Source: Fasciolopsis buskii
Taxonomy: Eukaryota; Platyhelminthes; Trematoda; Plagiorchiida; Fasciolidae
Assembly: GCA_008360955.1 (NCBI GenBank)
Contig: LUCM01009391.1
Location: 40,182-104,181, forward strand
Length of the DNA stretch: 64,000 nucleotides
Direction: 5' to 3'
Within the stretch, counting starts at the first letter, position 1; each line of letters opens with the position of its first letter. Shown here in pieces: positions 1 through 10,975 of this stretch. The position numbers and the translations under genes were made by a program. The notes below the pieces were generated by a model, which saw only the letters and a list, made by a program, of their open reading frames with translations, had not been told where the DNA came from and did no database searches.

Positions 1-745
1 GTATTCATCCTGGTGGACGGTAAAAATACAATGGTATCTGATTGGATTTCGACCATCGCCATATTAAAACCAACAGAGAGTTATAGAAAACTTGCCTTCG
101 ATACTTTCGTTGCTGATCAGCAAGAATCTTGAATGCCTCCATTTATTTTACCTATCCGATGCACAAATGAAATTCACTTACGCCTAAAAATTTCTGAGAT
201 AAATTAATCCAGTCCATGCTTAGTTTCTTGCTTGTGAGACCTTCCGGCTGGAATTTGTATCGGCAGTCCGTATCCACTGATTATACATACTTAATTATTT
301 GTTATTTTCACCATTCCTCCAACCGTAGAAGATGCCATGGATTGGAAGTTAACCTATGCCAAAGACAACAGTTTGAAAACGGTCCGGCGTGAGCAAAAAT
401 CACATTGGAAAGAAAACCATGTGGTGGGATGCATTCAGACATCCGCGGCCTCTTACTTTGTGTGCGACGAAAGTGCATGTTTCCATTGGGACGTCACACC
501 GTCAAACTGCATCCACGTGCGCCTTGTGTATATATAGGGAAGCGAAATAAAGAAAAGCTCGCTACACAAACCATCCATTGATATCAACATAAGGTGTTCA
601 GCGAGAGGACGAAATACATTTGAGCTACTTTGCAAGCTTCCCTGGTTATGGCCTCCATGATTGTGCACATTTTACCTCCCTTGGTGTCCAAAATGTGAAG
701 GCAAAGTTGTTTGACTTCACTCTTTCCAATCACAAAAGCAATGGG
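1..745. other. No recognised gene
   Basis: I see no coding, RNA or repeat family here. A TATA-like run at 528-536 sits at the end of a 66-codon open frame with no recognisable product. The open frames on both strands are of chance length. The stretch reads as ordinary non-coding sequence. Confidence 0.5.
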
Positions 746-897
746 TGACCATTTGTAGACATCAAATTCCAAAAGAATCCATCAGATGGAGTTTGGCGCA
801 ATGTTTCATATACAATTACCAGTGAAAAGAGGGACAGGCGGAAGGCGCCCTAAAGCTTCACTAGCATCGACCTTATATTGACCATTTGTAGACATCA
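746..897. repeat. 19-bp direct repeat pair around a 114-bp segment
   Basis: The 19-mer tgaccatttgtagacatca occurs exactly at 746-764 and again at 879-897. The two copies flank 114 bp, and the similarity stops at the edges of the copies. A perfect pair this long at short range is unlikely by chance. The arrangement fits either a target-site duplication around a small insertion or a local tandem duplication that kept one segment. The 114-bp centre contains a short GC-rich inverted motif near 840-852 and no family that I know. The repeat itself is certain; its origin is not. Confidence 0.7.
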
Positions 898-904
898 TTT
901 CCTC

Positions 905-1110
905 GATAATCTGGCTTGACCTTCGATTTTGATTTCGCGGCATTCATTTCATTTGCAGCAGTTCTGCCGTGGTTTGCTTACCCATGCATAGTCGTACTGA
1001 TGCTATTTTGGCACCATAATATATACAACACATTTATCACAAGTGACGGATTCAATCAACCTCGGTCCCCTAGTTCAATGAATGACATGTCGGACGTTGT
1101 ATACCGAATG
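905..1110 (+). repeat. Unclassified dispersed repeat, copy A
   Basis: This block aligns by eye with two others at about 3065-3188 (B) and 5990-6185 (C). The shared core begins with the motif ctgccgtggttygc at about 963 and runs through gtcgtac-gatgc-attttg to a segment ending in ggatt near 1052. Copies A and C align over roughly 110 bp, at a rough estimate of two thirds identity or better. In this copy the aligned frame reads LPWFAYPCIVV and in C it reads LLWFAFGFIVV, so the family may once have encoded protein. No class could be assigned. Confidence 0.5.
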
Positions 1111-1419
1111 CCTTTACGATAGCAAATTGGAGAAATACACATTTAGTAAATTAGAATTCCAAGATATTTTGATTTTCTCTGGTAGTGAACATTTTAACGA
1201 TTCTATATTTTCTTCTTACTACTAATGAAATGGAAATTGTCGTATTCTGCGGTAATACCACATGATGACGTGGCTAAACTAAAGGAGAAGAAACTTCGAC
1301 CCAAAGCTACGAACACCGAGAAAAGAAAACCAACGAACAACTCCAACAAAACTATGTGATTTGCAGCTCCAAGCGCAGTTGCCCGCAGATTAAGTAGAAG
1401 AAAATAAGTGTGCCGCTGA

Positions 1420-1490
1420 GGGCGGATAAGTGATTAAGGTGGTGGCGTAGGGGCATGATGGTCGCGAGTTCAAATCCTTCCAAAGCCGCT
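1420..1490 (+). repeat. tRNA-like (SINE head) fragment
   Basis: The segment cggataagtgattaaggt (1423-1440) resembles a tRNA A-box region. The segment gcgagttcaaatcc (1464-1477) resembles a B box, close to GGTTCGAATCC. The order and spacing are near those of an internal RNA polymerase III promoter. The acceptor stem does not pair convincingly, so this is not a working tRNA gene. A decayed tRNA-derived SINE head is the best reading, supported by several similar relics elsewhere in the window. Confidence 0.35.
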
Positions 1491-1500
1491 CGACATTTCC

Positions 1501-2114
1501 AGTTGACAGACCAGCGTTAGACGCGGCACCGTTCTTGAAGATAATGAGCGCTGCTTCAGTGTTGATAAAGAAATTAGAAAAATGAGAAAAATGAAAACGC
1601 ACATATTAAAACAATCACTTATTGTTGTCACATTTGCTAATGCCATCTGGATAAATTGTTGCACAGCAACATCTAAAGTTGACTTACTTGCACTCGACGT
1701 TATTGACAATTCGTGGAGTTTCGCACTGATGACGTATCAACGAGAATTAGTAAGAACTCTTTTAACACAGTACGGAAATCTGTGCCCGTGATAAGTATAA
1801 AAACGGGTAAACGTTCATAAAACAAAAGTTGTTAGTGAAATCCTATCCGGAATATTTTTATGAACAATGTCGGAAACCGGGAAACCTACGCGAAACATCC
1901 AGTAGCGTTCGAAACGAAGCAAGCTCTTATTGTTTTGCCATCTATAAGCGACCATTTGTTTACTTAGTTCACACGAATCGAACATCAGATCAATACACTC
2001 AGCGGTACAATTGTTTCTATTATAGACAAAAAGATGGTTAATTTTGCAGAATCACTTTAAGAGTCTTGCTAATCCCAATTTTCTATATATTGCCCATCAA
2101 TTGAGGTAAAATAT
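1501..2114. other. No recognised gene
   Basis: Three overlapping open frames of 69-79 codons occur on the two strands, none with recognisable content. This may hold the badly decayed 5' part of the downstream RTE-like element, but I could not read any endonuclease motif in it. Confidence 0.4.
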
Positions 2115-3100
2115 ATATTGACAAAGGGGATCACTAACTGACTGTGTGATAGAGACAGTAAATACCAAAAGGATTCTCACGATTTATAACCCCATCTCCT
2201 GTGATCCCACAAAATTAAGGAAATTCTCACAACTCCTGGTTGAAATAAGCTGCCATGACGACCTGACCTAGTTCTCCAGCCAACCATCTGGAACGGACGA
2301 AATTGTCATGCGTGAAATTCAAACAGGTTTGCAAACCGATCGTGTATCTATTGAAAAAACCCTCATTGTGCTGCCAATGTTGGAAAATAGGCCCACCGTT
2401 TGTGGCTCAGCTACCCCTGGCTTTCTTGATTCCCTAACAATGTTTGACTCAGTCGATCGTGATTTTCTGAGGAATTCCGTTCCACTAAACGGATTACTGG
2501 CGGAACCTATTTCTCTCTTTCAATCTTTATATATGGACAATTGAAACAAAGCCCGTGTCTATGGCAATCTTTCAGTCGAGTCCACCACGAGAGGTAGTGT
2601 TCGTCAAAATCGCATCTTTCTGTCTTCCTTTTCCAGTGTTGTGGTTGAAGCCTTGATGGAAATAAGTCTGTCCTTGGACAGGAGGAATGACACTGATATT
2701 TACTCAGAGAAGGAACCGTATGAGTTAGAATATCCCGACTATGTTGTGCAAATGAGTGAAGACCCAAGGGAGTTGCAGGTTTTTCTCAATCTTGCGGAAG
2801 GTGATATAGGCATGTTTTCGTTTTAAATTCGCACAATGCAGTTTCAAGACTGGATTGACTCGAAGCCGACAACTGTTCGCCCGCAGGAAGAACTGGATGT
2901 CCTAGTTAGATTCATTTAATTGGGTGGTTGATCCCTACACGGTGGTCGCATATCGGAAAAGTTGTCTCACCGCATACAGTAGCCTTGTTTGATATTTACC
3001 AATTCCAGGCTTCTGTAGCATCGGAGTGATGTCTGTTTATCAATCACACCCACGATATCTGTACGCTCCAGCTCGTGCTGCCCTTTTCGAAGGTCCGCGA
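2115..3100 (+). mobile_element. RTE-like non-LTR retrotransposon relic, reverse transcriptase region
   Basis: This is a decayed reverse transcriptase of the RTE type, the polymerase that copies element RNA into DNA at a nick. From 2302 to about 3060 one reading frame follows the family order. It has a REIQTG stretch matching RENQAGF (about 2311), MFDSVDR for the palm motif AFDSVDR (2440-2460), RVYGNLS matching RAYGxLS (about 2554), VRQN for GVRQGCPL (about 2602), LEYPDY for LEYADD (2728-2742), FQDWIDSKP (about 2845), a broken YLGG (about 2914), then GGRIS and HRSDVCLSI matching the post-RT region. In-frame stops include 2542, 2824, 2917 and 2929, yet the frame never shifts. Upstream pieces near 2120 and 2185 fit KKGD and NYRxIS motifs less securely. 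The catalytic aspartate pair is lost, so the copy is dead. No apurinic endonuclease domain was recognised. RTE is the best family; the exact lineage is unknown. Confidence 0.8.
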
Positions 3101-3200
3101 TTTCGAATCGCCCCGACCACTGGGCATTACTCTGCCGTGGTTCGCCCGCGCATGTATTATCAGATCGGTGCTACGTCAGGTCCCCGATNGTAGGAAAAGA
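3065..3200 (+). repeat. Unclassified dispersed repeat, copy B, abutting the RTE relic
   Basis: This copy carries ctgccgtggttcgcc at about 3130, aligned with copies A and C. It begins where readable RTE sequence ends and is shorter than A and C, with an apparent deletion after the cggtgc motif. Upstream, the block tcgaatcgcccc aligns with tgaaatcgccc in C. Base 3189 is an undetermined n, the only ambiguous base noticed in the window. Whether this block is the 3' part of the RTE element or a separate repeat cannot be settled from three copies. Confidence 0.5.
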
Positions 3201-4921
3201 CTGCAAATTCTGACCCGCAGTTGATCCGGATGACTTGAGTATTGCGGTGTTGAAGTAAAATCGATCCGGCAGGAGATTCTGAATCCGTGTCATTCAGATT
3301 CAATTTTGCCCCCACCATATGTGCAGAAAAGCAAATCAGATGGAGCAGCTCAGAGCGGGCAGGTCGTTCACTGAGCCGAAGGCACCTTTGCGCTCGGTGT
3401 TTTGTGTTCGTGTGTGTTCATATGTGACTGCAGATTTTAAACATTTAAACATCAACTCCAGCAAAGGACGTATTGTAAAAAATGGAGTTGGGAACCACAA
3501 CATGAGAATAGCTGCAAGTGTCTACGTAGGTGCCAATAGACGGATGCTTCTTAAGGAGACGTCCTTTTTGAAACGCTTATTTCCACCCCGAAAACAGGCA
3601 GAAAATGTAAGTATATCACAAAAATAACTTCTATGACATCTTCCGCTTTCACTTACTGGTCGCGCACAGTTACGAGAAAAAACCTGGATCCAACCGTTGA
3701 CATCATCCATTCACACACTAAATTCTCAATCTAGATTTTATGGGCTGTCTTTTTCAGGAGGTCACCTTTGCACGTGCCTTACATTTTCCCGTGATTGCAT
3801 AGTTCTCCTTCGACGGAATTCGGTTTCTGGTTTCGGTAGCGCTGTATTATTGGCCGAGTGTTTATAGATTGCATTACCTGTAAAATTTAATGATTGCCTC
3901 GGAAGCTCACAGATTAGTCTCGGTTGGATTTGGGATCCTCAGTGTAGCGACGCGTTGCTTGACGATTAGAATGAAAGCTTTTTAGCACAAAAACTGGTCA
4001 TTTTGTACATGAAAATATCGAACTATCATCAAGGAGATGTAAATGGCCGGTAATTGAACAAGGCATGAAGCAGCAGACATCGAAAACGGAGTTTCGTCGT
4101 GGCTGTTTGCTAATTGTTAGACATAACCCTGTCAGTGTTAATGCAAGCATTACGGCGAAAATTTTTGATCTTAAGGAAGTTGATATACCGAGAATTAAAC
4201 CTAAGTGAGCTTTAGCCCAACAAACGAATTATTCGGAGGCCTGAAGTTCAAGGCCCAGAAAACCGCTCCACATTCGGTGATGCGGGCCTGGAAACACAAA
4301 GAAACTCAAGTTCTTCTAGTTTATAAGCGCCGAGCTGGAAGTACCCTTCGACCTCCCACGAGTTGAACCGAAAATAGCGGTGGAACAAAGGTAGCGGCTG
4401 CCAACTTACCAGACAGTACGAGAACCTGAGTGGGCCCCGAGGAAATGACCAGGAACAACATTTCCTATACTTGAAGCATTGCTGCCGCGGCCAGGCTAAG
4501 GTAACAACAAGGATATGCGACTATAGATGCCAATGTAGGTTGCATCAGAGGCAAGGCATATTGGAAAATGTTTGAGCAACAAATTAAAATCATGAGAAGC
4601 CCGATCGACGTTCTCCTTATCGAGGCCAGTTGGAAGCGAGATGCTAAAAATGTAATGCCGCAGCCCACTCGTATCTGGTTACAATGCACAAGCTGGTCGT
4701 TAACACGAATTATCGCGCAGATCACAAGAAGCATTGGACTCTTTTGTCTGTGCACCATGATCTGGGAGGAGATCTGATACCAACGGTGACAATATTAAAT
4801 AGCACAGCAATTTTCCTCTTCACACCACGGAACGAACAGAAGCAACCACATGAGCCGAGGGATGGATCCGAACAGCTACACTCAGAACATAAACCGAACT
4901 CGTATATTCGTACAAATCAAG
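3201..4921. other. No recognised gene
   Basis: A GT-rich stretch lies at about 3399-3425. A 102-codon open frame at 3319-3627 (+) and a 97-codon frame at 4465-4758 (-) have no recognisable motifs and are within chance length. The reverse-strand frames between 4465 and 5014 lie beside an arm of an inverted repeat and could belong to the same unclassified element. Confidence 0.4.
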
Positions 4922-5040
4922 GTCATAAATAAATGTGGCATTACAAGTAATAAAATGTAAGAGCTGATTTGGATAATTTGTTGGCGAACAATCATTACAC
5001 CAACCACAGCTCAAATAGACATGGAGGCGCTTGTGATCAA
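4922..5040 (-). repeat. Inverted repeat, left arm, unclassified element
   Basis: Read on the minus strand, this arm matches 5425-5550 on the plus strand. The core tgagctgtggttggtgt is identical in both (4997-5013 minus, 5459-5475 plus), and similarity continues for roughly 100 bp with small gaps. Both arms translate to LSCGWC followed within three residues by CS, then a downstream CN, in the same relative frame. The shared peptide suggests a coding origin. I do not know the family. Confidence 0.6.
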
Positions 5041-5424
5041 ATCATTCGTCCGACCGACGATTCAAAATCTCTATCGGGGTGTTGGTAAGTTCTTCCTCCA
5101 ATGCAAAAATGCATATCTTAACACGACATGAGCAAACTTAGCCCAGCTGTTAGCATCTCCTATACTTCGGCCGTATATGGAGTATATAGAATCTGAGGAT
5201 TTTATCTGCTTGCTTGGCAGTGATTTGCCACCTAAATCCGTGATTGTGCTGTGACTAATTGGAAGTTTGGTGGTAAGAACTGTGGACATGAACGGTAAAA
5301 CAGTACACCGAATATGTTAATCAAATTCACCGTTATATGCCTTACGTTGCTTTTACCACAAACATTCTTCCAAGTTTCACACTTACTGATGGTGTGCAGA
5401 TGTTCAAAGACTGTTCCAAAGCAG

Positions 5425-5550
5425 CCATCGGGAAACTACAGGCCACCCCATATGCAGTTGAGCTGTGGTTGGTGTGAGGGTTGTTCACAAATTAGTTATT
5501 CATTACTTTTCTCACATCCTATTAAGTGCAATACAATTTATAGATAACAG
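5425..5550 (+). repeat. Inverted repeat, right arm, unclassified element
   Basis: This is the plus-strand partner of the minus-strand arm at 4922-5040, separated from it by about 385 bp. The reading frame 5314-5547 contains LSCGWCEGCS, against LSCGWCNDCS in the other arm. The arms are clearly diverged, so the inversion is not recent. They could be two separate insertions in opposite orientation or one palindromic element. Confidence 0.6.
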
Positions 5551-5989
5551 TGTAATTATCGTGCAAATAAATGCATGTGCAGCGCATTTGGTTACGACGG
5601 TTTTGTAATTAATTTACCGAGCACCTTGTGAGACAGTGGAGCGAGTATACAGCATTGTCGGATCAAGGTGATCGCGGCGTAACGACAGTGCAAAATCGTG
5701 TTGGCACAGTGACAAACAAATCAGCTCAATTTCACATCGAATGGACTGTTGCAAATCTAGACAAAATTGACACTAGCCGCTTAATTATCTTCACAACAGT
5801 GATCAAATTTCGCCGGCTTCGTGCTATTTGAACTTGATTCCAGCAATTTCAGCAGATGAAAATACTTGAACTTTCAAAAGAAAGATTAGGCTTGCAGTGG
5901 GATTGATTTGCTGGTAAAAACTAGTTATTTTTTGACGTCCATTTCAATTGTATAACACTTGTTCGGTTATGACTGTTCTAAATGATCAG

Positions 5990-6185
5990 TGGTTGTACAG
6001 CTCTAAAGCTTTCGCTTTTGAAATCGCCCGTGTTCTTGCTGTGGTTCGCTTTCGGGTTTATTGTCGTACCGGTGCCATTTTGACGTCATGATATGCAGAG
6101 TACGTTTATTACTGTTCATTGGATTGAGACTCTTCTGTCCACCGAGTAAGGGGCTTTGCCAAATACGGCCTATTATCTGATAAGA
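5990..6185 (+). repeat. Unclassified dispersed repeat, copy C
   Basis: This is the longest-aligning copy of the A/B/C family. It carries gctgtggttcgctttcgg at about 6038, then tattgtcgtaccggtgccattttgac-type sequence matching copy A, and ends in a segment containing cggcctattatctgat (about 6165-6180). A piece at about 37350-37372 (ccctattatctgatt) may be a further scrap of this end. Confidence 0.5.
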
Positions 6186-9100
6186 GGCAGGTCCGGTTCG
6201 CCCGCCGAAAGTCTTCGGTCAGCTCTTGACTGGCTGCATGGAAAACTCCATTTTCCTGTCCATGAGTTGTCGATAAAGGTGCGGTTAATGCAATGTCGAG
6301 CTGTTATACCTAGGCACTCCGAATGATGCGGTATTAATTCGTACACAGTCGACTAACCAAAGGTAGCACAAATAACTCCTTGTGTATTCCTCTGTGATAC
6401 ATCGAAATGAACCCCTGACATTCCTCTTAAAGGATCCTTATCGAAACGAGCAGGGCTCATTCAGATAAAAATTCGGCGAAGGAACGTACGTGCCAAATTT
6501 TCGAAATGGAAATGGCTCCCTTCTCTAAAAACATCCACAAGTTGAAAATACTCGAAGTTTAACCAAATAAACAAGAACATAAAACCTTGTTGGCTTGTAC
6601 CATTTGTCCGCAGCAGTTAGGCAGAACTCACCTATAATCAAGCCCTAATTAACCACATTTTTGTGAGTCATACCGAGAGGTCACTCCTGGGTTTTCTGAG
6701 TATCCCGCTGTGGCGCCTGGGTTCATGTCGTTTCCAGTAAGTTTGCGATTTCAATTTATTCGAATCTTTCGGATAACACTAGAAGCAAATCGAATTATCC
6801 AAATATGTGGTTTTGTGTGTGTCTTCTCTTGTGATTTTCATTAAACAAAGACTTTATCACCCACGTATCATACCATTCGACACCGATAATTGCTAAACTG
6901 CCGTCCCCAAACGATCCCAAGGTGGCTCATTTTTAATGTTTGCAGTCCGATTAGCTTAGCTTTAAGAAAAAAACAATCAGTGATAATTCGTTTGGAATCC
7001 AAACGTGTGACAGTTCCGTGACTGCTCTTATTAATAACTCGGACAATGCAGATTCAGAAAAAATATGGCTTCGGCAGGCCGGTGTCATTTACCGCTTTGG
7101 TGATAATATACTGCATATTTCTTTTCGGAGCCGCGTATCACTAGATATTTCCAGCACTTTTTCCAGGTAGTCTGCGTGACGCCTCGACTAGACATTTTGG
7201 GGTAAACCAGCTCCACGGAGCAGGTTCGTGCATGGTCACTGACTGTCCAGGCTGAACTGAAGTGTGCTGATTGTTCTCACACGTGAAGTTTTACTGTGCA
7301 CAACTAGGACCATATCGTATGGTCCGACGACGGAAATAACTCACAGGCAAAGAAAACCCAGTTGTATTAGCAATTCTTAACTCCGGAATTATAATCTCAG
7401 GTTTCTGAAATATGATCACTGCATCCGCTCTGTGATGTCTGGTCACCTCCAGAGACGTCAGTTTTTAAGGTACCCCTTTATGCTACGGTAAATCTCCTTC
7501 ATTAGAGCAGCTTCAAACCCGATATTTCGGTGCTGCCAGCCAGGTAGAGCACAAAGAGCACAAGGCGATGATGATGCACAGAAAATAGCCAAGGTTTGTC
7601 AATTTTGCATTGACGGTAGTTGAATAAGATACAATACAGGTTTTTTGTGTCTTTCTTTAGTCCGAGTGTTTTGCCAGGCAAAACTAGATGGAAAGGAATT
7701 GTAAGGAATGTCCCAATTAATGTCAGAATAATTTCGCAGCAGTGGATTAGAATTACCAGTCGTTAAATCGGAGTCGAGTTGCAGGACTTGGAGAGTTAGT
7801 TTGGGAAATTTGACACATGCGGTTGCTAACAGACCATTTGAAGCACGGCTTGGCCGGTTCATTTTCGAGGGTGTTAGTTGATAATTGTCACCAATTCGTC
7901 AGCACCAAGAGAGTTACAGAGCTGTCAGATAGAGAACGAAAGGAGAGAATTTATGAGCATATGCCAAAATGCCCGTTGATGGGTAAATTAAGCATGTTCA
8001 CCAAAGCTCATTATTGAAATCGCCATGGTTGATGCTTTCACAGCCAACCTAATCACCTTGTGCAACGGTCGGGCCTTTTATGCTTATTAGGTGATCCCTA
8101 TGAAATAATCGACATATCCGGTTTAATGTGGTCCCACATGTCTAATTACTTTGCTTATGACTGACCTCGCAGGACGACTGGAATCCCTTACCAATGGTCG
8201 TTAGGAGAGTTAGTGGCCAATGATATGGGAATGTGTTGCTGATGTGACTGATTCAAACAACCAGTAATTAAGATGAAAACAGCTTTTTTCTTGACTTTCA
8301 TTGGTGAGGAGGCACATATTCGGAGGCTGTTATTTTTCTGCTGATAACACGTGGTGCACTGATTAATCTATATAAGTCTGCGCTGCACCGAACAGAAGTA
8401 CTCTGTACAACAATCGTTGTTACCAAGGGATTAATGAAAACAATATATTTATGTATATATACATTAGAGGTTAGAAGGCTTAAGCAGAGTTATAACGTTT
8501 GTTGTGATGTTTCGATCGAAACTTAGACTCGTTGTCAAAAGTGAACTAGTGATTGGATGGAATCGCTAATTCCGTTCGTTTTGGTACATTGTCCGTCTGT
8601 TTGTCTCTTTTTTCTGCATCGCAGTTTTTGTTAAGACGACGTAATGCCCATTGCTACCTGAACCATCCACAGTAATTAACTAGCAATTTCACTTTGGAAT
8701 CGCTCTGGGGTTATGATGCTGAAATTTCATGAACTGAAAACCAACTTTTTCAACTCGACATTACCTAGATTTTTCACGGGATACATCGCATTTAAACAAT
8801 TCCTGTTCCAGTCCGTTTTCCCGGCTGTCCTCCTGAAGAACGCTGTGGTGATTTTTGATTTCCCAAGATTGATGTCAGGGTTTTGACTTGAGGCAGGTTT
8901 GCCCTGCGGAATGTTAGGCCGAAGAAACCCTGCGAGATTAATGTCATTCTAATTGTATGTTGCAAATCATCGGAGTTTTAATGGTATTTGATTAGCCAAT
9001 AGATGGGTGCGCACACGAGATTCTTTAATTGGAATGAATATATCAAATTGGAGGGTGCTTACTGTGAGAGTTGTCAGTAGCAGAAGACAAAACATAAATG

Positions 9101-9509
9101 TATCAAAATGAAATGAAACGCGGTGCTATACTTGCAGGGGTGGACCTCGTAAATGTTGATATCTGAGATAGTGGACCTGGTTAACAGGCTCGTTAGGTCT
9201 GTTCTGCATTACTGTTAATCGATAAATGGATGCATAATTTGCATACTGGCTGCTTTTATGGGTGCTGGTGAACAATGGGAATTTCCAACTGTGGAGAATG
9301 AGGCGAGAAAAATCGTCTGAACCCGAATTGCTGTTGTAAATTAAGATGTGCAGTCATTATCCAAAATATACCTAGACTTAAATATATGTTTATTATCAGG
9401 TTTGAATATCGGAAGTACCTGAACAACGACAATAAACCAACTTGTACTTGACTCTAAACAATGGAAGTTGTTTGAATACTACCTTGACCTATCCTTAAGC
9501 TGACGATGG
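6186..9509. other. No recognised gene; one short palindrome
   Basis: More than 3 kb with few open frames of any length and no family that I can read. It contains a 19-bp palindrome at 7307-7325 and a TA-rich run at about 8443-8464. The segment just before 9510 may contain unreadable 5' sequence of the Penelope-like element. Confidence 0.5.
7307..7325. repeat. Perfect 8-bp inverted repeat with a 3-bp centre
   Basis: The arms ggaccata and tatggtcc are exact reverse complements around tcg. Palindromes of this size can be protein-binding sites or chance events. There is no gene context to choose between them. Confidence 0.6.
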
Positions 9510-10620
9510 GCTCTGGTCGTAATCAGATTATTGCGAAGTCATCCAAACCTTCAAAACGACCAAGAGCGCGTGTAGCTTCATACGCCCATGGATTCAAAAT
9601 TTTTCAACTCAAAAGTTGCGAACAAAGTGTGAAAATTCAGTTCTTGAGGAAGAAATGAAATAGCAGGACCAAATGATGCAAGCAGTGTCTCGAATAAGCG
9701 ATGCGCAATGTGCTGGTTTTAATTATGAATGATATAATATTAATAAAACAGCGTTGTTGGTAGATGTAATGTGCCACAACAGAGTCAGAGTACACCAGTA
9801 GAGTCAGCAGCTTCTTAGATTGTCGGCCGAAAGTTAATGACTCACGATAATTCAATATTGGCATCTACAGAAAATCCACAAATTCGGATAAGTATTTGGA
9901 CTTCAGTTCAGCTCATCCACAATGCGTGAATCGGACACTTATTTCCTCGCTAGCCAATAGAGTTAAAAAGCTATGCAGTGATGATACCGGCCGTAAAGAA
10001 GAACTAAGACGTCCAGACGACATCTTGCAAGACAATCGCTATCCGCCCCCCCCAAAAAAGAACAACTGAAAACTTGCATGTCAGCAACCAAGACGAAGAA
10101 GGAGAAGAAGAAAACGGCCTCGGTTGCATTTCCGTACAGATCGGGTACTTCGAAAGCAATAAGAAAGATCCGCGGTGACTTTGACATTCACACTTTTTCC
10201 GAATGGATAATACTTTAAAGCGCCACTTATCAAAGGCTAAAGATCAAGTCGGTGTGCAAGACCAAGACAACTGCATATACAAAATCAGTTACAAAAAATG
10301 CGCAGTAGAATACATTGAACAAACCAGCAGACAACTGATGATACAGCTAACAAAACACAGAAGGAAGGAAAAGTGCTGACCTTCGGATAAGGCAGCCTTA
10401 TCAAAACTCGAGCGCGATTCAGCCATCGCTCTGCATGCCATAGCAGAGGGATATAACAGGTTATGAAAACACAAGAATACTCCAACGTGGATTCACAACC
10501 TGCACTGAACATAAATTTGCTGAGGCTCTGGCGATAAGCACCCAGCCCACATGCATCAATCGGAAGGACGGGGCAGAAATCTCGGAGATACTGACAACCC
10601 TAACGTCTTTGAGAAATTAA
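9510..10620 (+). mobile_element. Penelope-like element relic: RT palm, thumb and GIY-YIG endonuclease
   Basis: The sequence follows a Penelope-like polyprotein from mid-RT to the C terminus. The motifs are TPMDS for TPMGSPLS (9582), VAN (about 9612), a frameshifted YVDD box followed by DIILI (9724-9745), SSFLDC (9806-9823), IYRKSTNSDKYLDFSSAHP-type linker (about 9863-9920), NRYPP (about 10035), SVAFPYRSGTS (about 10120-10152), TLKRHLSKAKD (about 10209), then the endonuclease with CIYKI (10272), EYIEQTSRQL (10308) and KHRR. The tail FAEALAIS-xx-PTCINRKDG ends in a TAA at 10618. Elements of this class combine a telomerase-like RT with a GIY-YIG nuclease that cuts the target. At least three frameshifts are present (9724, about 10055-10110, about 10160-10206) plus one near 10462, along with stops. 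The glycines of GIY and of YIG are replaced. Roughly the 5' half of the element is missing or unreadable. The class assignment is strong. Confidence 0.85.
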
Positions 10621-10935
10621 CTTCCTGCAAGCCTAGCAGTGACCAGTTGTGATTCAACAAAAAATACAACTTTTGCGATAATAATGACAGGTAATTCGGA
10701 AGTTGAAATTCTTTAACTAACACCAACCAGGTATACCTGAATAATTCTTATAACCTGACCTTGAAAAGTGCATTGCAGCAAACTTCGTTTGATTTTACAT
10801 GTGCAAGAACAGATAGTCATTAATCAGATGACTGGAAACAAATTTGAACATAGTCTCCCCAGTAAATGTCACCGTGGTTGAGGTTCTTAAGTGGATTAAT
10901 ATTCCATCCACAATCAAATCATCCAGACGATTTAC

Positions 10936-10975
10936 ATATATATATATATATATATATATATGCATACATACATAC
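10936..10975. repeat. (AT)13 microsatellite plus (CATA)3
   Basis: An uninterrupted AT dinucleotide run spans 10936-10961, followed by three CATA units at 10963-10974. This is an ordinary slippage product and a probable length polymorphism. Confidence 0.95.

Noticed and set aside
528..545. TATA-like run that could be a core promoter
   Set aside because: TA-rich words are frequent in this DNA, and no coding region or transcript start follows it.
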